NCBI GenBank assembly: GCA_948567375.1
Contig: OX419760.1
Location: 12,958,001 to 13,022,000 of the forward strand
Origin: Lunularia cruciata
Taxonomy: Eukaryota; Streptophyta; Marchantiopsida; Lunulariales; Lunulariaceae
DNA length: 64,000 nucleotides
Reading direction: 5' to 3'
This document shows, in pieces, positions 10,921-20,300 of this stretch (position 1 is its first letter; each line of letters begins with the position of its first letter). The notes under the pieces were generated by a model, which had not been told where the DNA came from, made no database searches, and saw only the letters and a list, made by a program, of their open reading frames with translations. A program made the position numbers and the translations under genes.

Positions 10921-12340
10921 ATGTCCGCACAGTTGTTACGGGACATGGACAAGATTTATGGAGCCTCCAAAGGCCCTAGGCATTACTTTGGTATAATGGG
11001 TACCATTGAGTTGGATGACTTCATCCAAGAATTTGATAGTTGGTGTGATTTGCAGCAGATACGGAACCTGACTTTGTTCACACCTTTCATGGCATGGAAG
11101 AGATTATTTCAGCACTTGGAAGGTCCATCAATGGACAACTATCATGAGTTCAAGAAAGCTCACTTGGAGGAGATTGAGTTATAGAGATAGTATTGATCTC
11201 TGAACTATGTCTCCATCACTTCAAGCTTGGTTGCCAGGGGTAGATCGGCTATATCCCACAAGTTCTAGCTGAAGTAGCATTGGTGGAGGTCATGGAGGTA
11301 CACTAGTTGGAGATAGTGCTACTAAGCGTAGAGCTACCGCTACAAGAGGTGGTGTAGTATCGGGGTTTAACCCATGGTGGAGTTCTTCTAGTGTTTGAGG
11401 CAAAACTACCACAGAGTGCAGACTGACAAGTTGAGGAGCTTGCATGAGGTCTCGTGGAAGGCTGGGGACAGCCTACGCAAGGCATACATTTGCATGAGGC
11501 GGTTGATGAGTTTCACTCAAGGAGTTACTGAGGCCCAAGCAGTCCAATTTTGGTATGTGATACTAGACAAGGAATTGCAAAGTAGAGTTCGTGATGTTAT
11601 GTTGTTATAGACTACTTTGCCTACTTTGGCGGTTGTCTTTGGTTTGGCTGAGCATATTGAGCTCAACATGGTGGAGGAGAGAGTGGTGACATTTGGATTT
11701 GGTAGGGAGATGTCATCTACAGTTGTGACTTCTTCTAGAGTGTAGCAGAGTGCACCATGCCTAGTTGGTTTTTGATGACAAGGTGGACAGCCCGGATCCT
11801 ATGGAGCGAGTGGAGGGCCTAGTGGAGCTAGACCCTTACCTTCATTTTTAGATCAATAGCAGCCAATGAGTGGTGGTGTTGCTTGTTGGACCTCACCATA
11901 GGAGAGAGTGTACTCAAGGCAGCAAAACTAATAACTCTGGTGCATCACAACCAACATAAAGACAATGTGAGCATTGTCAGAAATATAGTCACTTTAGTGA
12001 CCGATGCTTTGACCTACAATTGCAGTTACGGAGTGGTAAGGTTGCTATGGTAGGTAGTAGAGGAGCTCCAGTTCATGGAGGACAAGGTGGTAGAGGTGGT
12101 GGTAGAGAATCTACACCTAGTAGGGGTGCAGTACCTACCCTTACTTCTAATATAGCTATGGCTACTCGGATTGAGCAATTGGAGCAGAGATTGGCTAGTT
12201 TGGCCATTGTTCAGAGGAGATCAGATTTGAGTGCAAAGACTTCCACCTCATATGTTGGTGATAGAGATGCTTTGGACTTCATGTGCGGAGCAAGCCGGAT
12301 AGATGCATTTGCAATAGTGACTAGGAGTGTAGTATGTGCT
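10921..12340 (+). pseudogene. Element A gag, broken
   Basis: The first block (10921-11184) encodes 87 residues including GTIELDDFIQEFDSW, a gag capsid-like helix region. The second block (11395-11610) contains SFTQGVTEAQAVQFWYVILD and ELQSRVRDV. A CCHC zinc knuckle of exact spacing (C-x2-C-x4-H-x4-C: CEHCQKYSHFSDRC) is encoded at 11966-12007, in the frame of the following block (12020-12481). That block begins with an RG/GG-rich nucleic-acid-binding tail (GAPVHGGQGGRGGGR). Stops and frameshifts separate the blocks. The same three blocks occur in element B. Confidence 0.75.
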
Positions 12341-12869
12341 CTAGAGCCTAGAGGAGCATCAATGGAGTTGGACTATAAAGAGGAGAGGTTGGGAGACAAG
12401 TCAAACTTCCCCAGTCTTTCATGCTCTTTGAGGCCCTACAAACATCATCTATGGCTCTTAGATGTCCTAGTGCACGTGTAGTAGGTAGTGATGGGGTGCA
12501 TGATAGACTACTTGCTACTACACAAATATAGTCTACATGATGTTGGGAGTGGCTCAACTGATTATGCGCTATCTTTTATTTTCAACCAGTGACATGTGTA
12601 CATTGGGAGTTGACAAGCCCTAGAGTTTAGATTGGTTGCCATGTTTTGTGAGAGTAGGGATGATATGGTTCCTACTACTAGAGTAGAGGTGGTTGATAGT
12701 AGAGTTGACCTGGTTGAGGAGCATGGGATTTGCTCAGCGACCAATGGTTTATGGCAGGCAACAATGGCTAGATTGGAGGAGTTGCTACCTAGAACGGCCT
12801 TTGAGAGAGCGTAGTTCATACTTGGTGTTATCCTATTGGATAATTAGAGGGGGATTTTCCATTTGGTGG

Positions 12870-13190
12870 GACCTTTAGGGAAGGTTTATACACCACAGAG
12901 AGTCTTATTAGACTCTGGTGCACAACCTCTTATGTTGGGGAAGACTGCAATTATCGGTCTAGGGTTATGGAAGATCAATGTGGAGAGGTGTCCATTTCAG
13001 ATCCAAACATCTCTATGAGGTGGTTTGACATAGTACATCACATGTGGAGAGCTATTTGTTCAGATTTAGCTTGGTCATCCGATTGATAGCTTGGTGGTGA
13101 GAGCTCATGCTTTTATGACAATAGTTGAGTCATATGATGTGCTAGTCGGTGGAGTAGTGCTTGATCCCATGGGTTTCAATATTGACTATT
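12870..13190 (+). pseudogene. Element A retropepsin-like protease, broken
   Basis: The active-site motif VLLDSGAQPLML (catalytic Asp codon 12911-12913) is followed by GLGLWKINV and, after a stop, AHAFMTIVESYDVLVGGVVL. This is the usual second half of clan AA proteases (x-x-F-x-V-x-x-x-Y-D-x-L-x-G). One frame runs through with two internal stops. It lies between gag and the methyltransferase domain. Confidence 0.7.
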
Positions 13191-13498
13191 GAGAGGAGAC
13201 AACCTCCTATAGACCAGGTTGGCAGTCAAGTGAGGGATGAGTATGTCGCCTACCAATACGCTTCAGTAGTGGCAGTCTTGGCTCACTACAATCCGGGACC
13301 ATGACAACATCAGTTTCAGCTTTCAATGGTGCAGTTACTTGGCATGGTGACTTATTAGAGGGGAACGCCCATGCAAAGGATACTCCAATACCAAAGGAGA
13401 TCACTTGGATTTTGCGTACGAGTGGGATTGTTCCATCCAACTTGGATGTCCCACTGTGGAGTTCAAAAGAGACATTGCAATAACATGCAGATTAGTTA

Positions 13499-14575
13499 GT
13501 GCAACATGCTTGGAGTGGAGCCTTCATACCACTGGGAGATGAGTGTGAGGATGAGCCTCTAGAGTCAATTATCTTGACACCTATGGATACCACACTCATT
13601 GCTTTGCAATATCCAGTAGAGGAAGTATGTCTATTGGAGTTGTCTAGTGGGATTAGCACCGGACTAGCTATGGTCCTACAAGCATGTATACAAGTATAGA
13701 AGCACTTGTATGTGGAGAGAGATGAGACTACTAGGTGGGTCTCTCTACATCATGTGTCACACTTGGCTTATCATTATCTTGAGTTATTACCATTGTCAAT
13801 AGTCAAGGTTTACCAGAAGGCCTTACCAGCAGATATATACTCATTGGGGATGCATGATCTAGAGAGACATGGGCTTGTTCATTTGATGATTTTAGGATGG
13901 CCATGTCAAGGACATACATGTACTAGCTGGAGGTTTGGGTCTTCAAGATCCCTATTCTGGTGTGTTTTGGGAGATGTTATGGATACTGCAACATCTCCAA
14001 GTTCATCAGTTTGTTTCTCTAGCTTACATTTTGGAGAATGTCCCTTTGATGGATGATTCTCGCACCCGGGTGGTGTTGAGTATACATCATGTCCATTCTT
14101 GGATGGGACCTATTGTTTTGTTAGATGTAGCTAGAGTGAGATCACGGGCTGATGGGGATCATCATCTTCATCTTTGGTGGATGAACCTCTTACCTAGAGA
14201 GGTTTTATAGCATGCTTATGATGGGATTCAACAACTAGACCACATCATTGTTGATGACATCTTAGATATTGGGCGCCAGTCTTAGATAGTGGTAGTGGTT
14301 GATAGGTCACCTATGGCACTGGTGAACCTAGTTGGACAGCCTAGAGCCGCTTTTCCCATACTTATGAGTTTCTAGGCTCTCATGCTTTTCAAGAGGAAGA
14401 TCCTAGACTGGTTTGGGACTCATAGTTACAATAGTTGGTGGAGCCCAACACCAATGAGAGAAAGAAAGTGATGGGTTTTTGCACTGGTATTATGTTGTTC
14501 CAACAATGTCAAAGGCATCCAGGCATCAAGTGTTAGTTCAAGCTATGGACCTGAACTATTTGACCTAGATTGTGA
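13499..14575 (+). pseudogene. C5-cytosine DNA methyltransferase domain inside element A, broken
   Basis: Ordered C5-MTase motifs are readable. Motif I (AdoMet binding) is LLELSSGISTGLA at about 13631-13670. Motif IV is GWPCQGHT, with the catalytic Cys codon at 13904-13906. Motif VI is ILENVP, with ENV at 14034-14042. An R-x-R motif VIII-like segment, RVRSRADG, lies near 14133. A motif IX-X-like end contains VMGFCTGI near 14467 and VLVQAMDLNYLT near 14530-14565. Family role: transfer of a methyl group from AdoMet to C5 of cytosine through a covalent Cys intermediate. The domain lies between protease and RT. It is dead here: a TAG lies at 13697, the frame changes between 13909 and 13935, and there are stops near motif X. 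Element-borne DNMTs were reported, as I remember, in charophyte gypsy and dinoflagellate elements. Confidence 0.8.
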
Positions 14576-15285
14576 GCCTTGGCTTGGCAGAGTAGTGTAG
14601 GATGCACTTGATAGGCATTACCACTTAGACACTTGTGAGCCCTATGCCTATCAAGATGATTCAGGCACATGTTGGGGGCGATGGACCAAGTGGACAAGGT
14701 ACTCTTGGGACACAACCAGTGGCTACTTAGGAGAGTGGTCTACTTGGAGTCCATCCATGTGAGCATTTTCTACTTGGATTACACCCTTGGTCTACTTGGG
14801 ATGTAGCTAGAGGTCGTATGGAGCTTGCAGCCAAAGTAGAGAGATTTTTTCACACAAAGGTTAGGACCTCTAGTGCTTGGGAGCATGGCTCCCAAGAGCC
14901 CAATGTAGTAGCCAGTCAGCATGTCTTCCACTCCTACTACAATTGCAAAGGATACTTGGGAGCTAGATCTTGGACCCAAGCTTACAAGGGAGGAAAGATA
15001 GAGAGTTTGGAGGTACTTGAGGAGCTACACAAGTTATTTTGCCTTTAGTATGAAGGATTTGGGTGCTCTAAAAGGACTTGGTATTTGGATTGAGTTGACT
15101 AGCAATACACCAATTTTTTGACGTCTTTATCAATATAGTGATATGGAGAGGACATTGATTCAGAGTTGGAGTAGAGACCTTTATGAGGCTAGGTTGGTGG
15201 AGAGTTTACATGGAGAGTATGCATCAGTGACAGTGATGCCAGCCAAGAAGGATTATGCATGGAAACTACATAGATGGGCGGATGT
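14576..15285 (+). other. Element A linker between methyltransferase and RT
   Basis: Collinear polyprotein remnant with many stops. One 76-residue block starts at 14818 (MELAAKVERFFHTKV). No domain is recognised. In related polyproteins this would be the connector leading into the RT palm. Confidence 0.4.
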
Positions 15286-15835
15286 ATGGAGATTACGTCC
15301 TATCAACCAATAGTCTAGGGCTAATTGGTATGCCATGCCTATACCGGAGGAGGTCTTTGATGCAATTGGGCATGCAAAGGTCTTCAGTACTTTGGATCTT
15401 CGAGCAGGATATCATTAGTTGCTGATCAAGGAGGAAGATAAGTCCAAGACAATAGTTTGGGCTGTTGATCCTCATGGTAAGAATGTGTTATATCAATGGA
15501 GGTTCTTACCATTTGGGTTAAAGAACACTCTTGTTGAGTTCCAGAGGGTCATGGACATGATCTTAGCTAGATTGGATTTTGCTCAATGCTATATTGATGA
15601 CATTTTGGTTTATAGCTCTATGATGGAGGAGCATGAGAGACAATTGTTGGACGTGTTTGAGAGATTGAGATCTCATGGACTCAAATTACATCTTGTGAAG
15701 TGTAGGTTCCTCCATGAGCAGGTTGAGTATTTGGGTCACACTATCTACCTTGGAGGACTTGGTGTTCAGCAGACCAAGGTGGAGGCTATTGCACGCATTC
15801 TTGGCCTATAGATGTGAGCAGAGTGTGAGCATTCC
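15286..15835 (+). pseudogene. Element A reverse transcriptase, broken
   Basis: Reads WRLRPINQ, then AMPIPEEVFDAIGHAKVFST LDLRAGYH with a stop. A 130-residue open block follows (15419-15811) with FLPFGLKNTLVEFQRVMD, the catalytic YIDDILVY box, and HGLKLHLVKCRF and VEYLGHTI. These are RT motifs 3-7 of Ty3/gypsy in the right order. It is followed directly by RNase H. Confidence 0.85.
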
Positions 15836-15889
15836 TTGGGTTAGTGAACTTCTATTGCAGCTAAGTTAGAGGATTTAATGCCATTGTCA

Positions 15890-16410
15890 AGGCCTTGACA
15901 AAACTGACCAAGCTTACATTGGAGTGGTGTTGGGGAGATGAGCAGGAGAGAGCTTTTGTAGACCTCAAGGAAGAGGTTGACATCTGCTCCTATTTTGAGG
16001 AGACCAATCAGAGACTACCATTTTAGGTTCATTCTGATTGGAGTATGTTGGGACTTGGAGTAGTGCTCACCTATCATGATGATGAGGAGAAGGAGTTTGT
16101 GGTGGCCTATGCTAGTTGCTCCAACAATTCAGCAGAGGTGAAGTATAGTTCATATGAGAGAGAGAAAGTGCTTGGTAACAATTTGGGCAATGGCACATTA
16201 CCAATGTTACCTATTTGGTAACCTCTTTACTCTCATTAGTGATCATCAGCCACTAAAGTGGTTGATGGAGTCCGACAAGCATTCAAGGAAGCTTGCATGA
16301 TGGGCTCTGATTTTACCGAGTATGATTTCATGGTTATTTACAGACTTGGAGTGGTGAGCCGTGATGCAGATGGGTTGAGTAGAAACCCATGTCCTAGCAA
16401 GTAGGATCAG
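15890..16410 (+). pseudogene. Element A RNase H, broken
   Basis: The connection region ends ERAFVDLKEEV. HSDWSMLGLGVVLTY is the first catalytic Asp block, and AEVKYSSYEREKV holds the catalytic Glu. The end reads RDADGLSRNP, the typical A-D-x-L-S-R close of gypsy RNase H. At least three stops and one frame change are present. Confidence 0.75.
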
Positions 16411-16599
16411 ACTAGAGCACATTGGCATAGTGAGGTAGATGAGGAGATGGTGCCAAGTTGGCATGCGTCTACTTTTCTATGTATATTTTCTAAGACTTTG
16501 GTGGTATTGCTCTCAATGCATATAGAAGTTATTGAGGTCACAAATCCAGAGATTGGAGATAGTGGTATAGTTTAGCAAGACATTCATGATGATGTCTTA

Positions 16600-17480
16600 A
16601 TGATGGACTATCTTTGCATTGGTGTTGTAGGTAGCATAGTTGGGGCCAAGGAGAGAGACCATGTGTTTCAGCGAGGTAGGCGGTTCAGATTGGAGAGTAG
16701 ATACCTTTTGCGTGTATGGGAGGATGGTAGAGTGAGAGTAGTACCACTTCTATCTCAAAGACTACAATTGATCCGTCATGCTCATGAGGAGCTAGGGCAT
16801 TTTGGAGTAAACCATACATGTAGCTTGCTCCAGAGTCATTATTGGTGGCATGGTATGGAGATTGATGTACAATAATTTGTTGTTAGATGTGTGGTTTGGG
16901 ATCAAGTTAGAGCATCATTTAATGCTCCTATGCCACAATTGCACCCATTACCTATCATGGGATTGGGTTACCATTGGAGTCTGGACTTTTTTGGACCTTT
17001 ACCATTGACTGTGAGACATCATCGGTATATTTTGGTGATGGTAGAGCACTTCTCCAAGTGGATTGAGTTGGTGGCACTTCCGGACAAGTCCAATGAAAGG
17101 ATGGCTTATTCATTCCCAGATTGGGTTCTAGTCATTTTGGTGCACCAGCTGAGGTTTTGACTGATCAAGGTACATAGTTCTTGGGAGAGTTTCAAGTCTT
17201 ATGTAACAAGGCTTTGATTGATCATTGTACTACCTCCCAAGATCACCCTAAGGCAAATGGCTTAGCAGAGAGAGTGGTTCAGATGGTGAAGAGAGGATTG
17301 CAAAAGTATAGTTTGTAGAGAGGCTACTTGGGAGATTGAGATCTTCAGTTACCTTGGTTGGCCATGGGCTATCGGTTCAGTCAGCAAGCCTCCTTAGCAT
17401 CCTTCTCTCCTTACTTTCTACTCTATGGACAAGATCTAGATTTACCTGCAACCATTTGTTGAGATGCTATTATAGTTTTG
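16600..17480 (+). pseudogene. Element A integrase, broken
   Basis: The HHCC zinc region reads IRHAHEELGHFGVNHT, then HYWWHGM; the second Cys pair is partly lost (CVVW instead of CxxC). The DDE core follows: WSLDFFGPL near 16980, VLTDQGT near 17158 and ANGLAERVVQMVKRGL near 17250. LPWLAMGYRFS and SPYFLLYGQ complete the core end. Several stops interrupt the frame. Confidence 0.8.
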
Positions 17481-17559
17481 GACTTGGATGATCCAGATGT
17501 ATAGATGAGCACATGTTCTTAATGGGCAGAGATCTTTTGGAGAGTGATGCTAATGGCCT

Positions 17560-18030
17560 TTGAGAATTTGGTGATTTCTTAGAGATAGAGATAAAGATAC
17601 CTTATGCTATGCTACTATTCAAGGAGGAGGTTATAGACCCTTGATCCATCAATTTTATCCAAGGGGATATGTATATCTATAGCAGACAACACCGACAACA
17701 CTTGATGTTTCTACAAGGCCTACTATCTTGAGAGTGTGTGAGGTTTTGCCATCTAGAGCCCTTGTGTTGGAAGGATGTGATGGAGTTGTTTGAAAGGATC
17801 ATGTGCTCAATTGTATGTCATGCCACCTCCCAGACATTGATGGTACTATGGACCCAAGCTTGGCACTTGTATGTGCAGGCTTGAGGTGTATGTTATGTGG
17901 CTCTTCTGGTGGAGCTACTATTATGTTAGTGTGTGATAGCTATTTGAGAGGATGGCATGTGACATGTATGACTCCTCTCTTCATGGTGGTTCCTCAAGGA
18001 TAGTGGTTATGTCCTAGATGTACTTGACCT
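17560..18030 (+). pseudogene. PHD-type zinc finger at the C-terminus of element A pol, broken
   Basis: Directly after the integrase core a frame reads YRPLIHQFYPRGYVYL, then TLDVSTRPTILRVCEVLPS and ALVLEG (an SH3-like integrase C-terminal region). It then gives a C4HC3 array: CMLC (17887-17898), CDSY (17932-17943), GWHVTC and, after a stop, WLCPRC ending near 18027. Spacing is right for a PHD finger. The fourth ligand is Tyr here but Cys in the second copy (CDSC near 19420). PHD fingers read histone H3 tails, so a role in chromatin targeting of integration is inferred. TAG interrupts the finger before WLCPRC. Confidence 0.7.
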
Positions 18031-18307
18031 ATAGCTAGTTCATCCTTTATATGGTATAGATTGCAGATAAACGACTAATGATGGAGCTCGATAGCACCAG
18101 ACCTCTTGATCTTTGCCCATCATAGCTATTCGAGAGGATGGCATGTGATATGTATGACTCCTCTCTTCAAGGTGCTTTCTCAAGGATAGTGGTTATGTCC
18201 TAGATGTACTTGAATTATAGTTAGTTCATTTTTATATGGTATAGATTGCAGACATGCGACTAATGATGGGGCTCGAAAGCACCAAGCCTCTTGATCTTTG
18301 CCCATCA
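17936..18307 (+). repeat. Tandem 186 bp duplication of the PHD finger end
   Basis: Bases 17936-18121 and 18122-18307 are near-identical. Both contain GAGAGGATGGCATGTGA, CTCAAGGATAGTGGTTATG and CTCTTGATCTTTGCCCATCA. The duplication repeats the finger half from CDSY through WLCPRC and its downstream flank. It is absent from the copy at 19273-19660. Confidence 0.85.
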
Positions 18308-18364
18308 TAGGGTATACCATATACTTGGAGTAGATGGCTATTTGGAGTCAGAGGGACCTAACTC

Positions 18365-18897
18365 CCAGCTAGGGGGTAATTGTGGACTTTAGAGTCTATG
18401 TATGACTTATGTGTGAGTTATATGTCTATAGTGTATGAAGTTGACAGCGATGTATATATGCACCTCAATTGTCACGCCACTTGTAGTGTTTCATCTAGAT
18501 TGCTTGGACATTGGTGTTCCAATGATAGTAGTTAGAGGTATTTTAGCAATAACTCATAGATTACTTTCTAATGGTCAAATTTCATGTTTGGTGTACTGAC
18601 TTCATGGTGGGGCCCACCTTCACTTTGCACCATTCACACCATTGGATGTGTCGTCAATGGGACCATTAGGGTTTTAGACCTAGCTTGACTCTAGTGGTAT
18701 ACTTTTGAAGTGCAGCTCCAGAGAGCTCACTTCTTTGATGTTGAGCCTTTGAGTTCTTGGCTATGGTGGATAGAGCCCGGCGAGCATCACCTGGATTCTC
18801 TTAGCTAGAGTGCGTGTGGCTTGATTGTAATCAATGCACATTTTTTGGCAATTTATATAGTGATAAATCAAGTATTGATCTGAGTTGAGTTGATTAT
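18365..18897 (+). repeat. Element A polypurine tract and complete 3' LTR (517 bp)
   Basis: The purine-rich CTAGGGGGTAAT precedes the LTR start TGTGGACTTTAG at 18381. The LTR runs to 18897 (GAGTTGATTAT), where the next LTR copy begins at once with TGTGG. Length agrees with the second complete LTR at 19681-20195 (515 bp). Confidence 0.7.
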
Positions 18898-20300
18898 TGT
18901 GGCTTTTTAAGGTCTATGTATGACTTATGTGTGAGTTATATGTCTATAGTGTATGATGTTGACAACGATGTATGTTGTGTAGTGATGTATATACGCACAA
19001 CATTTGGATGTATGGGTGAGTGCATGTTCTTAATGTGTAGAGATCTTTTGGAAAGCGATGCCAATGACCTTTAAGAATTTAGCAATATCTTAGCATAGGG
19101 ATATCTTACGCTATTTGAGGAGGAGGTTATAGATCCTTGATATGCTGGTTTCATCCAAGTGATTATGGATATGTACAGTAAACAAAATCTATTATTCTTG
19201 ATATGCCTACTACTTGTATTATTTTGAGAGTGCATAAGATTTTGCTTCTCAAAGTACTCATGTTGGAAGGATATGATGTTGTTGTTTAGAAGGATCATGT
19301 TGCAATTCTACGTTATGCCACAAATGGACATAATGGACCCAAGCTTGGTAATTGGATGTGTAGGCTTGCAGTATATGCTATATGGTTCTACTAGTAGAGC
19401 TACTACTATGTTGGTGTGTGATAGTTGTTCAAGAGAATGGCATATGGTATGTTTTACTCCTCTCTTCACAATGGTTCCTCAAGGGCATTGTTATTTCCTT
19501 GATATACTTGATACCTTAGCTAGTTCACTCCTTATATAGAATAGATTGTAGATATGTGACTAATGATGGGGCTTGATAGCACTTGGCCTCTTGACCTTTG
19601 CCTACCATAAGGCATATCACGTACTTGGAATATAAAGCTTTTGGAGTATGAAGGACCTAATTGCCAACTAGGGGACCAATTGTTGCACTTTGGAGTTTAT
19701 GTGTAACTTCTTATATGAGTTGTGCTTCTATAAGGTATGATGTTTACAACAATGTATGTTGTGTAGCAATGTACATTTTCATGACAACTATCATGATAAT
19801 TGCAGTGCCTAATCAAGTTTGCTAGGACCATGGAGTGAGTATCTTTGCAGTCATAGTTTATCAATAGTTCTCATGAGTTACTTGGTGGCAATTATTTACT
19901 ATGTTAGGTTTTTTTATTGCACAATTAAAGGTACTATTTTCACCATCAATAGTATTAGATGTGTTGTTAGGGTTAGATTCCTTGGCTCCCCAAGGAGAGG
20001 TATAATTAAAGTGCAGCTCAAGAGAGCTCACTTCTTCTATGTTGAGCCTTTGAGCTCTTGTTTATGGTGGATATACGTTGGAAAGTGTAACTTAGATTCT
20101 CTAAGCTAGAGTGGCTATGGCTTGATGGTGTAATCAAAGCATGTTAATAAAGACTATTGAATATTGAGTTCTGACCATCTGATCATTTGATTAATTGTGG
20201 CACTTTGGAGTTTTTATGTGACTTATTATATGAGTTGTTTTTTATAATGTATAATGTTGATAGCAATATATGTTTCATAGTGATGTATGTTTGCACCACA
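18898..20300 (+). mobile_element. Tandem 1.3 kb LTR-PHD-LTR mini-unit plus a further LTR start
   Basis: 18898-19007 repeats the first 110 bases of the LTR. It joins directly to sequence matching element A from 17494 on (GAGTGCATGTTCTTAATG type block): integrase C-terminus, PHD finger at about 19360-19470, a polypurine-like tract (CTAGGGGACCAAT) and a complete LTR, 19681-20195. Another LTR start, 20196-20300, follows immediately and then breaks off. The unit lacks gag, protease, methyltransferase, RT, RNase H and the integrase core. Period between equivalent LTR starts is 1298-1300 bases. Confidence 0.7.

Larger units (their letters stand above)
9036..18897 (+). mobile_element. Element A: decayed Ty3/gypsy retrotransposon with DNA methyltransferase and PHD finger
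   Basis: Order seen: truncated 5' LTR, leader, gag with zinc knuckle, aspartic protease, C5-methyltransferase domain, reverse transcriptase, RNase H, integrase, PHD-type zinc finger, polypurine tract, 3' LTR. RT and RNase H before integrase places it in Ty3/gypsy. Every domain is broken by stops or frameshifts, so it cannot make the polyprotein. The order of landmarks is intact, showing slow decay in place rather than rearrangement. The 5' and 3' LTRs differ at many positions, so the insertion is old. Confidence 0.85.
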
